DNA of 64,000 nt from Gemmatimonadota bacterium (lineage in GTDB: Bacteria; Gemmatimonadota; Gemmatimonadetes; Palauibacterales; Palauibacteraceae), in NCBI GenBank assembly GCA_029262175.1, contig JAJCZV010000022.1, positions 18,874 to 82,873 on the forward strand, given 5' to 3'. The position numbers and the translations under genes were made by a program. Shown here piece by piece: positions 27,887-37,634 of this stretch (the first letter of the stretch is position 1; the number at the start of each line of letters is the position of its first letter). The notes beneath the pieces are model-generated. The model searched no databases. It saw only the letters and a program-made list of their open reading frames with translations, and had not been told where the DNA came from.

Positions 27887-29571
27887 GCGATGACGCAGCG
27901 CTGCAGGCCCTTTCAAACGCACTTCAAGAGGCGCTCCGAAAGGTCGGAGCTCCACCTACGTTCGAGCCCGAGTTGTCGCGTCCGCGCGATCCCGCGCACG
28001 GAGACTGGGCTTCGAATGCTGCCCTCGTGCTGGCCAAGCAACTCGGCGAAGCCCCGAGAGGGATCGCCGAACGCGTGACGGAGCAGCTCGATGCCTCCGC
28101 GGCAGGCGTGACCAGCGTAGAAGTCGCGGGTCCGGGCTTCTTGAACTTTCGCCTCGCCGACGCCTCGATTTGGCCCCGCGTCGCGATGATCCTCGCGCGC
28201 GATCGCGCCTGGGGCCGGACGGTCGCCGCCCCGGCGCGGCGGGTCAACGTCGAGTTCGTATCGGCGAATCCGACCGGCCCGCTTCACGTCGCACACGGAA
28301 GAGGCGCGGCCATTGGCGATGCGGTCGCCTCGCTCCTGGAGTGGTCAGGCGAAGAGGTTACGCGTGAGTTCTACGTGAACGACGCCGGACGTCAGATCCG
28401 TCTTCTCGCCGAGTCGGTCGAGGCCCGCTTCGATGAATCGCGCGGTCGCGTATCTGAGATCCCGGAGGGGGGATATCACGGTGCGTACGTCATGGACGTC
28501 GCCCGCACCATCGCCGATGAGGAGGGCCCAGCCGAACTCGAAGCCATGGAGCCGACCGCTCGGCGCGCGCTCTTCGAGGCGAAGGCGGTGTCGATGCTCC
28601 GCGACGGGCAAGCGGCCGATCTGCTCGAGTTCGGTGTTGAAATGGACCTGTTCTTTTCGGAGAATTCGCTCTATCGGTCCGGGGCCATCGACAAGCTGCT
28701 GGCGCGCCTCGACGGTCTTGGGCTCCTCTATGAAGAGGGTGGGGCGACCTGGTTGCGGACCTCTACGTACGGCGACGAAAAAGACCGCGTCCTGATCAAG
28801 GGTGACGGATCTTACACATACTTTCTCCCCGATTTGGCGTATCACTTGGATAAGGCGGAGCGAGGGTTCGAGCTTACGATCGACGTGTGGGGCGCGGACC
28901 ATCAGGGCCATGAGAAACGCATGTTGGCCGCGCTCGAAGGGCTCGAGCACCCGGACTTGCTGGAGGTCTTGATTATTCAGCTCGTCACCGTGATGCAAGG
29001 CGGCGAGGAAGCGCGCATGAGCAAGCGCGCCGGCAACTTCGTCAGTCTGCGTGAGCTGGTAGACAAGACGGGCTCTGACGTCGCGCGATACTTCTTTCTG
29101 ATGCGACGGGCCGAAGTCCACCTCAATTTCGATCTCGATCTCGCCCTGGATACCTCCGAGGCGAACCCCGTGTATAAGGTGCAGTACGCGCACGCTCGGG
29201 TTTGCAGCGTGTTCACCAAGGGAGCCGTCGCAGCCGATGAGATGGAGGCCACCGTCGATGGGCTGGACCGATTGGACGGCGAGGCGGAGCGTGACGTGGC
29301 GCTTGCGGTCCTGCGGTTCCCCGAGGTCATGGAGACCGCGGCACGGGCCCGTGCGCCCCACTCCGTTTGCGCGTACCTGGAAGACTTGGCTGGTCTGTTG
29401 AACTCCTGGTACCATCGCGGCAACCTCGACCCCGAGGAACGCATGCTGGCGGAGGGCGCAAAGCGGGAAGGGCGATTGAAGCTCGCCCGCGCAGTTCAGA
29501 TCACCTTGCGTAATGGATTGGCGGCGCTTGGATTGTCGGCGCCTCAGACGCTGACTCGAGAGGGAGCGTAG
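27883..29571 (+). CDS. argS: Arginyl-tRNA synthetase
   Basis: Class I synthetase, 562 aa. The N-terminal Add-1 domain is at about 1-95. The HIGH-equivalent block is VSANPTGPLHVAHGRG. The FYVNDAGRQ, DYGDEKDRVL-like and GADHQGHEKRM motifs follow, and the KMSKS region is EARMSKRAGNFVSL. The C-terminal anticodon domain contains YAHARVCSV. The TTG start overlaps the fmdB stop. Confidence 0.96.
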   Translation: MSDDAALQALSNALQEALRKVGAPPTFEPELSRPRDPAHGDWASNAALVLAKQLGEAPRGIAERVTEQLDASAAGVTSVEVAGPGFLNFRLADASIWPRVAMILARDRAWGRTVAAPARRVNVEFVSANPTGPLHVAHGRGAAIGDAVASLLEWSGEEVTREFYVNDAGRQIRLLAESVEARFDESRGRVSEIPEGGYHGAYVMDVARTIADEEGPAELEAMEPTARRALFEAKAVSMLRDGQAADLLEFGVEMDLFFSENSLYRSGAIDKLLARLDGLGLLYEEGGATWLRTSTYGDEKDRVLIKGDGSYTYFLPDLAYHLDKAERGFELTIDVWGADHQGHEKRMLAALEGLEHPDLLEVLIIQLVTVMQGGEEARMSKRAGNFVSLRELVDKTGSDVARYFFLMRRAEVHLNFDLDLALDTSEANPVYKVQYAHARVCSVFTKGAVAADEMEATVDGLDRLDGEAERDVALAVLRFPEVMETAARARAPHSVCAYLEDLAGLLNSWYHRGNLDPEERMLAEGAKREGRLKLARAVQITLRNGLAALGLSAPQTLTREGA

Positions 29572-29573
29572 GC

Positions 29574-30509
29574 GTGGCAGACGGTTCGATCTTGGTCGTG
29601 GGTAGCGTAGCGCTCGACGAAATCTCGACGCCTTTTGGTCGCGCCGATGAGATCATCGGGGGAGCCGCCGTCTATTTTTCTGCCGCGGCTTCGCTGTTCG
29701 CGCCGGTTCAACTCGTCGGTGTCGTCGGAGACGAATACCCCCTGAGCGATCTCGACTTCTTGAAGGCGCGAGGCGTCGACCTGGCTGGTCTCGAACAACG
29801 ACCGGGGCGGAGCTTTCGCTGGGGCGGCACGTATCACAACGACATGAACACGCGCGACACGACGCATACCGAGCTCGGGGTGTTCGCGGAGTTTCGACCG
29901 ACGCTTCCCGAAACCTTTCGGGCGGCAAAGTGGGTCTTTCTCGGGAACATCGACCCTGAGCTCCAGCTCAGCGTCCTCGATCAAGTCGAGGGTCCGGAAC
30001 TTACCGCGTGTGACACCATGAATTATTGGATCGACGGTGCACACGACGCGCTGATGAAAGTCATCGCGCGGATCGACATGATCACGCTCAACGATGAGGA
30101 GGCCCGTCAACTCTCCGGCCACGCAAATCTCACTCGGGCGGGGCGCTGGATACAGGCAAAAGGTCCGCGTCATGTCGTGATCAAGAAAGGGGAACACGGC
30201 GCGATGTTGTTCTCGGACGACCACGTGTTTTTTGCCCCAGGTTATCCGCTCGAGGACGTGGTCGATCCGACGGGCGCGGGGGACGCGTTTGCCGGCGGTC
30301 TGTTCGGTTACCTGGCGCGCAGCGGCGCGGCCGCTGTCGACGACCTTCGTCGCGCCGTGGTCTACGGTTGTGCGCTAGGTTCGTTTTCGTGCGAAGCGTT
30401 TGGGCCCGAGCGGATGGTAGACCTCACGAGCGATGAGGTGGAGGATCGGGTTCGATCCTTCCGCCGACTCACGAGGTTCACCACGGCGATTGATTTGGCG
30501 AGCGCATGA
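29574..30509 (+). CDS. PfkB-family sugar/nucleoside kinase
   Basis: Ribokinase-superfamily kinase, 311 aa. It has the N-terminal GGAAVYFSAAAS (PfkB signature 1), the central TLNDEEARQLSG, KKGEHGAML, and the catalytic DPTGAGDAFAGGLFGY near residue 237. The substrate cannot be read from the sequence; adenosine, ribose or a modified nucleoside are possible. GTG start 2 nt after argS; purM overlaps as ATGA, which hints at nucleotide metabolism. Confidence 0.85.
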   Translation: MADGSILVVGSVALDEISTPFGRADEIIGGAAVYFSAAASLFAPVQLVGVVGDEYPLSDLDFLKARGVDLAGLEQRPGRSFRWGGTYHNDMNTRDTTHTELGVFAEFRPTLPETFRAAKWVFLGNIDPELQLSVLDQVEGPELTACDTMNYWIDGAHDALMKVIARIDMITLNDEEARQLSGHANLTRAGRWIQAKGPRHVVIKKGEHGAMLFSDDHVFFAPGYPLEDVVDPTGAGDAFAGGLFGYLARSGAAAVDDLRRAVVYGCALGSFSCEAFGPERMVDLTSDEVEDRVRSFRRLTRFTTAIDLASA

Positions 30510-31531
30510 CCGGTGGTTTGACGTATCGAGATTCTGGGGTCGACCTGGACGCGGCGCGCGAGACGAAAGCCCGGCTGGCGGCCTTGGTCAGCGGGACTCG
30601 GACGGACGCGGTGTCGTCCGACTTCGGGTCGTTTGGCGGTCGATTTCGCGCGACCGCCGGGCGCGAGTTGGTCGCGAGCGCCGATGGGGTTGGGACCAAA
30701 CTCAAGGTCGCCTTCCTAGCCGACAGGCACGACACGGTCGGGGCCGACCTGGTCAACCACTGCGTCAACGACATTCTGGTCGAGGGGGCGACGCCACTGA
30801 TCTTCATGGATTATGTGGCATGCGGGACCTTGGACCCCGATACCGTCATCGAAGTCGTGGGCGGGCTCTCGGAGGCTTGCAAGAGCAACGGGTGCGCGCT
30901 GCTCGGCGGAGAAACCGCGGAGATGCCCGACTTCTATGCGCCGGGCGAGTACGACTTGGCCGGGTTCGTGGTCGGCGAGGTGGCCTATCCCACGGTGGGG
31001 GAACGCGGGTTCCTTCCGGGGGATCGACTCATTGGATTGGCCTCGAGCGGGTTTCACACCAACGGATACAGTTTCCTCCGTGAGCTCTTTTTTAATCGGC
31101 TGGGCCTTGCGGTGACGGACGACTTTCCTGGGCTGCAAGCCTCCGTTGCGGACGTCCTGCTGCGCCCCCATCGGGCCTACCTGCCGTCGCTCGCGTCGAG
31201 CCTTGAAGCGGAGCGGATCCAAGGCCTCGCGCACATCACCGGCGGGGGGATCCCCGGTAATTTGGATCGGGTGTTGAGCCCGACTGTCGATGCCGTTGTG
31301 CGGGTCGACGCCTGGGAGCTGCCGACGGAGTTCTCCGTGGTGGCTAGAGAGAGCGCTGCGGATCCGGCCGAACTGTTCCAAACCTTCAATATGGGTGTCG
31401 GAATGATCGCCATCGTGCGCCCGGACGAGGCACAGACCGTGATCGATGAGGTGGTCGCATCCGGGTGTGACGCGTTCGACTGCGGGGAACTCGTAGTCGG
31501 CAACGGCCAGGTCAGGTTGGAGGGCTTATGA
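30506..31531 (+). CDS. purM: Phosphoribosylformylglycinamidine cyclo-ligase (AIR synthetase)
   Basis: Purine synthesis enzyme, 341 aa. It has TYRDSGVDLDAARE, the ASADGVGTKLKVAF nucleotide block, GADLVNHCVNDILV, LLGGETAEMPDFY, IGLASSGFHTNGYS, HITGGGIPGNLDRVL and FNMGVGMIAIV. The ribD gene overlaps its stop as ATGA, joining purine and riboflavin genes in one transcript. This makes sense because riboflavin is made from GTP. Confidence 0.96.
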   Translation: MTGGLTYRDSGVDLDAARETKARLAALVSGTRTDAVSSDFGSFGGRFRATAGRELVASADGVGTKLKVAFLADRHDTVGADLVNHCVNDILVEGATPLIFMDYVACGTLDPDTVIEVVGGLSEACKSNGCALLGGETAEMPDFYAPGEYDLAGFVVGEVAYPTVGERGFLPGDRLIGLASSGFHTNGYSFLRELFFNRLGLAVTDDFPGLQASVADVLLRPHRAYLPSLASSLEAERIQGLAHITGGGIPGNLDRVLSPTVDAVVRVDAWELPTEFSVVARESAADPAELFQTFNMGVGMIAIVRPDEAQTVIDEVVASGCDAFDCGELVVGNGQVRLEGL

Positions 31532-32688
31532 CGCCATCCGGATCCGATCCCATCGCGGGAGCACCCCCTAGCCGGACTGAGGACCCCCGGCACATGCGCG
31601 AGGCCATCGCGCTCGCCAATAAGGGCGCGGGTCGCGTCTCCCCGAATCCACTCGTCGGTGCCGTCGTGGCGCGAGGCGATGAGGTGCTAGGCTTGGGCTG
31701 GCACGCCGAGTTCGGGGCCGATCACGCGGAAGTCGTGGCGCTTCGGGAAGCCGGGGACCGGGCCAAAGGCGCGACCTTATACGTCACGCTCGAGCCGTGT
31801 CGACACACCGGAAAGACGCCGCCATGTACGGAAGCGATTCTACGGGCGGGCGTTCGTCGTGTGGTCATCGCCTGTCGCGATCCGAATCCGCTGGCGGCGA
31901 GCGGAGCCGAGGCGCTACGCGAGGCAGGGCTCGATGTGGAGATCGGCCTCGAGGGGACGGCCGCGCGGAGGATGAATGCACCGTTCTTATGGTTCCACTC
32001 GCGTGGGTTCCCGTTCGCTTCGCTCAAGCTAGCCCTGTCCCTAGACGCGAAGCTTGGGGCGACCAGCACGCGCACCCCCGTGACGGGGCCGCGTGCGTTG
32101 GAGGAGGTGCACCGGCTTCGCGCGTCACACGACGCAATTTTGATCGGGCGCAATACGGCTCAGATCGACGATCCGCTTCTGACGGCTCGCGGCGAGGACG
32201 CACCGCGCATTCCTCCCATTCGGGTGGTGCTCGACAGCGAACTTCAGTTGGGTGTCGACACTCAGCTCGTGCGTACGATCGATCAGGCCCCCGTGTGGGT
32301 TGTGGGGGACCCAGACCGGGCCGAGTATGGCGAGCGTTCCAAGGCCCTCGAGGATGCGGGCGTGGTCGTGATCGGGGTGTCTCGAGCGGCGCCGCCGCAT
32401 CGTCGGGTCGAGGCAATCTGGCGTGAACTCGGGGATCGGGACGTGCTGTCGGTACTCGTCGAGGGGGGCGGTCAAGTGGCTTCGACGTTGCTTGGCGACG
32501 GGCGAATCCAGCGCATCCATGCGTTTATTGCCCCGATCTTCTTTGGGTCAGAAGGGGTCGAGGCGTTTCCCGATCTCGTTTCTTCGAAGCCGGGAGATTG
32601 GAAGCCAGTCAAGCGCGAATCGTTGGGGCCTGATACGCGCATCGTGTTTGAGCACCGAGTACTCGATGAAACACTCGGGGATCTGTAG
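31528..32688 (+). CDS. ribD: Bifunctional pyrimidine deaminase/reductase RibD
   Basis: 386 aa. The N-terminal deaminase has NPLVGAVVARG, the zinc motif HAEVVAL and LEPCRHTGKTPPCTEAI. The C-terminal reductase domain starts near residue 155 with PFASLKLALSLDAKLG and includes RVVLDSEL and VLVEGGGQVASTLL. First gene of the riboflavin set ribD-ribE-ribBA-ribH. No FMN riboswitch precedes it, because purM is directly upstream. Confidence 0.96.
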   Translation: MTPSGSDPIAGAPPSRTEDPRHMREAIALANKGAGRVSPNPLVGAVVARGDEVLGLGWHAEFGADHAEVVALREAGDRAKGATLYVTLEPCRHTGKTPPCTEAILRAGVRRVVIACRDPNPLAASGAEALREAGLDVEIGLEGTAARRMNAPFLWFHSRGFPFASLKLALSLDAKLGATSTRTPVTGPRALEEVHRLRASHDAILIGRNTAQIDDPLLTARGEDAPRIPPIRVVLDSELQLGVDTQLVRTIDQAPVWVVGDPDRAEYGERSKALEDAGVVVIGVSRAAPPHRRVEAIWRELGDRDVLSVLVEGGGQVASTLLGDGRIQRIHAFIAPIFFGSEGVEAFPDLVSSKPGDWKPVKRESLGPDTRIVFEHRVLDETLGDL

Positions 32689-32694
32689 CGGCCC

Positions 32695-33303
32695 GTGTTC
32701 ACTGGGATTGTTCGCGAGATCGGACGGATCTCGGCTAGACGTGATGGGGACGAAGGCGTGTCCTTCACGATCGAAACGGACTCGATTTCCCAGGCGCTGA
32801 GTCTGGGGGACTCCGTTGCGGTATCTGGGACGTGTCTTACGGTCACGGAACTCGGTGAGGGGCAGTTTGGCGTCGATGCGGTCCCCGCCACGATCGACCG
32901 GACGACGCTTGGGTCGTGGGCCGTCGGGGACATGGTCAACCTCGAGCCAGCCCTTCAGGCGGGCGAACCGCTGGGTGGCCATTTGGTGCAGGGACACATT
33001 GACGCCGTAGGCCACGTAGTAGCGCTCGAGGCCAGACGAGAGACGGCGATTCTCGACGTCGAGCTGCCGGCCGAAGTGGCGGCGCTCACGGTATCTCAGG
33101 GATCTCTGACCATCGATGGCGTCAGTCTTACCGTGAACCGCTTGGAGGGTGCTGTCGCGCGATTCGCGATCATACCGTATACATGGTCCCACACCACGCT
33201 AAGGAGCTTGCGGGCCGGGGCCTCGGTAAACGTGGAAGCCGATATGATCGGGAAGTACGTGGCCCGCATGATCGGGCCTTATTCCAGACCGCCGAACCCA
33301 TGA
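32695..33303 (+). CDS. ribE: Riboflavin synthase alpha subunit
   Basis: 202 aa. Two lumazine-binding repeats: the first starts MFTGIVREIGRI with GDSVAVSGTCLTV and GGHLVQGHIDAVG, the second has GSLTIDGVSLTVN and ANVE/VNVEADMIGKY. Dismutates lumazine to riboflavin. GTG start 6 nt after ribD. Confidence 0.95.
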   Translation: MFTGIVREIGRISARRDGDEGVSFTIETDSISQALSLGDSVAVSGTCLTVTELGEGQFGVDAVPATIDRTTLGSWAVGDMVNLEPALQAGEPLGGHLVQGHIDAVGHVVALEARRETAILDVELPAEVAALTVSQGSLTIDGVSLTVNRLEGAVARFAIIPYTWSHTTLRSLRAGASVNVEADMIGKYVARMIGPYSRPPNP

Positions 33304-33349
33304 GGTCGGGGTTTTCTCTGAAGACAACGATACAGGACGATATAAGAGG

Positions 33350-34573
33350 ATGACGGACGCTCACCAGGACCCGGTAGGGAGCGCAATCGAGCGCATCAAG
33401 GCGGGAGGAATGGTCATCGTTGCAGACGACGAAGACCGAGAGAACGAGGGCGATCTGGTTTGTGCCGCCGACCACATTACCCCTGAAACGATCAACTTCA
33501 TGTGCACGCACGCGCGCGGGTTGATCTGTCTCACCCTGTCCGAAGACATCGCGGATCGACTGGATCTGCCGCTGATGACCAATGGCAAGCTCTCGGACGC
33601 AAACCAAACCGCGTTTACGGTTTCGATCGACGCCCAGAATGAGTTCGGCGTTTCGACCGGGATCTCTGCGCCGGACCGGGCGCGCACCATTCTGGTCGCG
33701 GTCGACCCCAAGACGCGCCCGGAGGATTTGATGCGTCCGGGTCATATTTTCCCACTCCGCGCAAAGCCGGGCGGCGTCTTGCAGCGCGTGGGGCAGACGG
33801 AGGCTTCGGTCGACTTGGCTCGTTTGGCAGGTCTCAAGCCGGCTGGCGTGATCTGCGAGATCCTAAAAGAGGATGGGACCATGGCGCGTCGTCCCGACCT
33901 CGAGCACTTCTCCGAGCAACATGACATCCCGTTTATCACGGTTGCCCAGATCGTTTCGTATCGACTGCGCACCGAAAGTCTCGTGCACCGAATCGCCGAA
34001 GCCGAGTTGCCGACCCCTTGGGGGGAGTTCCGCATCATTGGGTATCGAAACGACGTCGATCAACGCGAACATGTGGCGCTGGTACGCGGTGACGTAAGTG
34101 GCAAGGAAGACGTGTTGGTCAGAGTCCATTCGAAGTGCCTGACGGGAGACGTCTTTCACTCCGGCCGCTGCGATTGTGGCGGGCAGTTGGCGTCGGCCAT
34201 GCAACAGGTCGTCGATGCGGAGTGCGGCGTGGTCGTCTATCTGGATCAAGAAGGTCGCGGCATCGGGCTCCTGAACAAACTGCGCGCCTACGAACTACAG
34301 GATCAAGGTCACGACACGGTCGAAGCGAACGAGGTCCTGGGCTTTCCACCGGACCTTCGCAACTATGGGATCGGTGCCCAAATTCTGCTCGATCTGGGGC
34401 TGGAGTCGATCCGCATCATGACGAACAATCCCAAGAAGCTGGCTGGGCTGGAAGGCTTTGGTCTCCGCATTACGGATCGCATCCCGCTGCGGGTCGACTC
34501 GGACAACGACCGTCTCCGACCCTACATGGAGACGAAGCGCGACAAGCTCGGGCATCTGATCGAGTCGTTGTGA
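33350..34573 (+). CDS. ribBA: Bifunctional DHBP synthase / GTP cyclohydrolase II RibBA
   Basis: 407 aa. The N-terminal RibB domain has ADDEDRENEGDLV, NFMCTHARGLICL, TAFTVSID and GHIFPLRA. The C-terminal RibA domain from about residue 207 has the zinc cysteines KCLTGDVFHSGRCDCGG, YLDQEGRGIGL, DTVEAN and TNNPKK. Supplies both precursors of lumazine. A 46-nt gap separates it from ribE with no recognisable regulatory RNA. Confidence 0.96.
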   Translation: MTDAHQDPVGSAIERIKAGGMVIVADDEDRENEGDLVCAADHITPETINFMCTHARGLICLTLSEDIADRLDLPLMTNGKLSDANQTAFTVSIDAQNEFGVSTGISAPDRARTILVAVDPKTRPEDLMRPGHIFPLRAKPGGVLQRVGQTEASVDLARLAGLKPAGVICEILKEDGTMARRPDLEHFSEQHDIPFITVAQIVSYRLRTESLVHRIAEAELPTPWGEFRIIGYRNDVDQREHVALVRGDVSGKEDVLVRVHSKCLTGDVFHSGRCDCGGQLASAMQQVVDAECGVVVYLDQEGRGIGLLNKLRAYELQDQGHDTVEANEVLGFPPDLRNYGIGAQILLDLGLESIRIMTNNPKKLAGLEGFGLRITDRIPLRVDSDNDRLRPYMETKRDKLGHLIESL

Positions 34574-34610
34574 ACTCGCGCCCGCCCGGCCGCGGGTGGG
34601 TCGCGGCGCC

Positions 34611-35078
34611 ATGACAGAGTTCAAGGGAAGCGGGTCCGGCGAAGGCCTGAGGATTTGTATCCTCATGAGCCGCTTCAATCTGATCGTCACGGACCGACTG
34701 CTCGACGGTGCGCGCCAGACGCTGCTCGAGCGGGGCGTGGCAGAGGACCGCCTTGATGTGATTTCGGTTCCCGGCGCGTGGGAGCTGCCCCCCGCAGCGC
34801 GTATAGCCAGTGGACGCGGGTACGATGCGATCGTTGCGCTGGGGTGCATCATCCGCGGAGAGACCGCGCACTTCGATCACGTCGGGCGTGCCGCGATCGA
34901 CGGGCTCGCTCGAGTTCAGCTCCGGAGCGGCGTACCGATCGGACTTGGCATCTTGACTCCCGACGACATGACTCAGGCGATGGCGCGCGCGGGAGGCGAA
35001 GTGGGTCACGCCGGGGTACAGGCCGCGGAGGCCGCCCTGGAGATGGTCAACCTTCGGACCCTTTTGCGTGTGGACTGA
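34611..35078 (+). CDS. ribH: 6,7-dimethyl-8-ribityllumazine synthase RibH
   Basis: 155 aa, the usual size. It has ILMSRFNLIVTDRLL, SVPGAWELPPAA, and ALGCIIRGETAHFDHV with the catalytic His. The phosphate-binding region reads ARAGGEVGHAGVQAA, so the Arg is kept. The Asn-Lys of the common GNKG motif (Lys135 in B. subtilis) is His-Ala here. I chose ATG 34611; 34596 is a weak GTG-type alternative. Confidence 0.93.
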   Translation: MTEFKGSGSGEGLRICILMSRFNLIVTDRLLDGARQTLLERGVAEDRLDVISVPGAWELPPAARIASGRGYDAIVALGCIIRGETAHFDHVGRAAIDGLARVQLRSGVPIGLGILTPDDMTQAMARAGGEVGHAGVQAAEAALEMVNLRTLLRVD

Positions 35079-35083
35079 ACGCG

Positions 35084-35503
35084 ATGCTCAACGCGCGCTC
35101 CCGGGCTCGAAGCTGGGCGCTCACACTTCTATATGGGTGGGAGTTGAACGACGACCTGTCTCCGACCGAGTTTGTGGAACGAGCTATGGAGCGCCGACGG
35201 ATGTCTCCACGTTATCGACCCTACGTAGATCTACTGATCGAAGTGGTTGAGAAGCGTCGCCCCGAGATCGACGAGTTGATCTCGCGCTACGCATCGAATT
35301 GGCGCATCGAACGATTAGATGCCATCGATCGCAACATTCTTCGCATCGGGATCGCCGAGTTGCGTTGGATCGATGATGTGCCGCCGAAAGTGGCGATCCA
35401 CGAGGGGGTCAAACTGGCGACGAAATACGGCGGAGAGGACAGTCCTGGTTTCGTCAACGGGGTGCTCGACGCGGTTTTTAAGGAGCCAGAGATCGAGGCG
35501 TGA
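35084..35503 (+). CDS. nusB: Transcription antitermination factor NusB
   Basis: 139-aa all-helical RNA-binding protein. It has RSRARSWALTLLYGWEL at the N-terminus and WRIERLDAIDRNILRIGIAE plus FVNGVLDAVFKE at the C-terminus, the standard NusB pattern. ribH-nusB order is common in bacteria. ATG is 5 nt after ribH; its stop overlaps the glycosyltransferase start as GTGA. Confidence 0.94.
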   Translation: MLNARSRARSWALTLLYGWELNDDLSPTEFVERAMERRRMSPRYRPYVDLLIEVVEKRRPEIDELISRYASNWRIERLDAIDRNILRIGIAELRWIDDVPPKVAIHEGVKLATKYGGEDSPGFVNGVLDAVFKEPEIEA

Positions 35504-36651
35504 CGGACGAGGTGGATGGGTCGCTCCGGATACTCCTCCTCAATTGGCAGGATCGAGAAAACCCGCAAGCGGGCGGCGCCGAGGTGCACCTCCACGAGAT
35601 CTTTGGCCGCCTCGCGAGCCGCGGTCACAGCATTCGCGCGGTCGTCAGCGGGTGGTCCGGCGCCAGCCGGAATGCGGAGCTCGACGGGCTGGCCGTGCGA
35701 CGGGTCGGTGGCCGGTACAGCTACGCATTGAGGGCGCCCGCAGTCGCACGGAAAATCGCGAAGACATGGCGGCCGCACGTTGTGGTCGAAGACATCAACA
35801 AGGTGCCGCTCTACGCGCCGCGCTGGACCGATTCTCCGGTGGTGGCCCTGGTCCCTCACCTGTTTGGAACGACCGCGTTTCGCGAGGCCGGTCCCATCGT
35901 TGCCTCGGCGGTGTGGGTGGCAGAGCGCGGCATCCCAAGTGTGTATCGCCGATGCCCCTTTCAGGTGATCTCCAAGGGGACCGCGCTGGATCTCGTCGGT
36001 CGCGGCATCCCGGGCAATCAGGTCACGGTGATCCCTCCGGGGATCGATCACAAGCTCTTTCGCCCGGACACAACCGTCGAACGGCGTGTTGACCCCACGA
36101 TCCTGTATGTCGGTCGCCTGAAACGATACAAAGGCATCGACATTCTGATACAAGCGCTGGCTCGACTACGTGACGACGGACTGGTGGCCACGCTGGTGAT
36201 CGTAGGGCGCGGAGACGATCTGAGCCGGCTCCAGGGCGTCGCCAGATCTTTGAGAGTCTCGAGTCAGGTACGGTTCGTCGGGTACGTCGGAGAGTTGGAG
36301 AAGGTGAGATGGCTCCGGCAGGCTACCGTCGTCGCCTACCCATCGCCGAAGGAGGGGTGGGGGATCGCCAACGTGGAGGCTGCCGCCTGCGGTACGCCAG
36401 TGGTGGCGAGCGACTCTCCAGGGCTACGCGAATCGGTTCACGCCGACGTGTCCGGTCTGCTGGTCGAACACACGGACGTCAATGCGTGGTGCAACGCGTT
36501 GCGACGAATTCTCTTGGACGAAGAGCTTCGAGAGCGCCTCGGTCAGGGCGGCGTGCAGCATGCCGAGAGATTCTCCTGGGACCGTGCGGCCAAGGAGACC
36601 GAGGCACACCTTGTGGAGGTGCTTGCCTCGCTTGGGAGGAAGTACGCATAG
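35500..36651 (+). CDS. Glycosyltransferase family 4 protein
   Basis: 383 aa, GT-B fold. The N-terminus has ENPQAGGAEVHLHEIF; the C-terminal domain has IPPGIDHKLF, ILYVGRLKRYKGIDILI, and the nucleotide-sugar motif SPKEGWGIANVEAAACGTPVVAS. Acceptor unknown. It sits between nusB and hprK with tight spacing, so it may simply be co-transcribed. A role in envelope polysaccharide or glycolipid assembly is inference. Confidence 0.88.
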   Translation: MTDEVDGSLRILLLNWQDRENPQAGGAEVHLHEIFGRLASRGHSIRAVVSGWSGASRNAELDGLAVRRVGGRYSYALRAPAVARKIAKTWRPHVVVEDINKVPLYAPRWTDSPVVALVPHLFGTTAFREAGPIVASAVWVAERGIPSVYRRCPFQVISKGTALDLVGRGIPGNQVTVIPPGIDHKLFRPDTTVERRVDPTILYVGRLKRYKGIDILIQALARLRDDGLVATLVIVGRGDDLSRLQGVARSLRVSSQVRFVGYVGELEKVRWLRQATVVAYPSPKEGWGIANVEAAACGTPVVASDSPGLRESVHADVSGLLVEHTDVNAWCNALRRILLDEELRERLGQGGVQHAERFSWDRAAKETEAHLVEVLASLGRKYA

Positions 36652-36653
36652 GG

Positions 36654-37634
36654 ATGCCGAAAGCGGAAACGGAGACAATGACGCTTAGCGTTGCAAACCT
36701 GTACGAACGAAAGCGCGAGTCGCTGTCGTTGAGGATCGTCGCAGGCGAATCAGGTCTGAGCCGAGACATCAGGGCACCTGAGGTTTCGTCTCCGGGTCTG
36801 GCGCTGGCGGGCTATCGCGAACGGTTCGTCGCGACGCGCGTTCAGATCTTTGGCCAAACGGAGATTTCGTATCTCGAGAGTCTCAGTGCGAGCGACCGTG
36901 CGACGGCCCTGAGCTTCGTTTTCGATGCGGGCGTCCCCTGCGCCTTCATCACCAAGGATCAAACCCCGCCCGTCGAGATGTTGGAGGCCGGGAATCGTGC
37001 GCAGGTCGCCGTCTTCGCGACCGATCTCAAGACAGGCGATTTCTATCGGCGGCTTCAGCCCTACCTGGAAGAGGAGTTCGCGGAACAAACCTCGCTACAT
37101 GGGTCGCTCGCGGATGTATACGGCGTGGGTCTCCTGTTTCAGGGGTCTTCCGGGATCGGCAAGAGCGAATGCGTGCTCGACTTGGTCGAGCGGGGTCATC
37201 GGTTGGTCGCGGACGATCTCGTCATCGCGCAACGACGGCACAAAGGACTTCTGATCGGGCGGGGCCACGAGCGACAGGGTCACCACATGGAGATCCGCGG
37301 TGTCGGAATTATCGATATCCGTTCGATGTTCGGTGTTAGGGCTGTCCGGCAACAAAAGCGCATCGAGGTCGTCGTTGAGCTCGAGGTGTGGGGTGCGCGG
37401 GAAGAATACGATCGAACAGGACTGACGACCGCCGAGATAGAGATTCTGGGCGTGACCCTTCCCAAGGTCGTGATCCCGTTAAACCCGGGGAAGAACCTCA
37501 CGGTGATCGCGGAGGTCGTCGCGATGAATCATCTGTTGAAATACTCGGGCGAGGATTCCGCGGCCGCGTTCGAGAAGGCGCTCCTGGAACGCATGCAACC
37601 GGTGCGCGAATACTTGGCAGACGATGACGAGTGA
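36654..37634 (+). CDS. hprK: HPr kinase/phosphorylase
   Basis: 326 aa. The N-terminal regulatory domain is at about 10-140. The catalytic domain has the P-loop GSSGIGKS (about 164-171) and the signature HMEIRGVGIIDIRSMFG, then VILPLNP-like VIPLNPGKNL. It would phosphorylate HPr on serine, and HPr encoded downstream has that serine. ATG 36654 is just after the glycosyltransferase stop, with GGGAGGA upstream. First gene of the PTS cluster. Confidence 0.95.
   Translation: MPKAETETMTLSVANLYERKRESLSLRIVAGESGLSRDIRAPEVSSPGLALAGYRERFVATRVQIFGQTEISYLESLSASDRATALSFVFDAGVPCAFITKDQTPPVEMLEAGNRAQVAVFATDLKTGDFYRRLQPYLEEEFAEQTSLHGSLADVYGVGLLFQGSSGIGKSECVLDLVERGHRLVADDLVIAQRRHKGLLIGRGHERQGHHMEIRGVGIIDIRSMFGVRAVRQQKRIEVVVELEVWGAREEYDRTGLTTAEIEILGVTLPKVVIPLNPGKNLTVIAEVVAMNHLLKYSGEDSAAAFEKALLERMQPVREYLADDDE

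Noticed and set aside
28345..29415. Long minus-strand ORF opposite argS
   Set aside because: Complement of conserved argS; no independent signals.
33304..33349. FMN riboswitch in the rib cluster
   Set aside because: The gap is 46 nt and lacks the conserved FMN element; ribD is directly coupled to purM.
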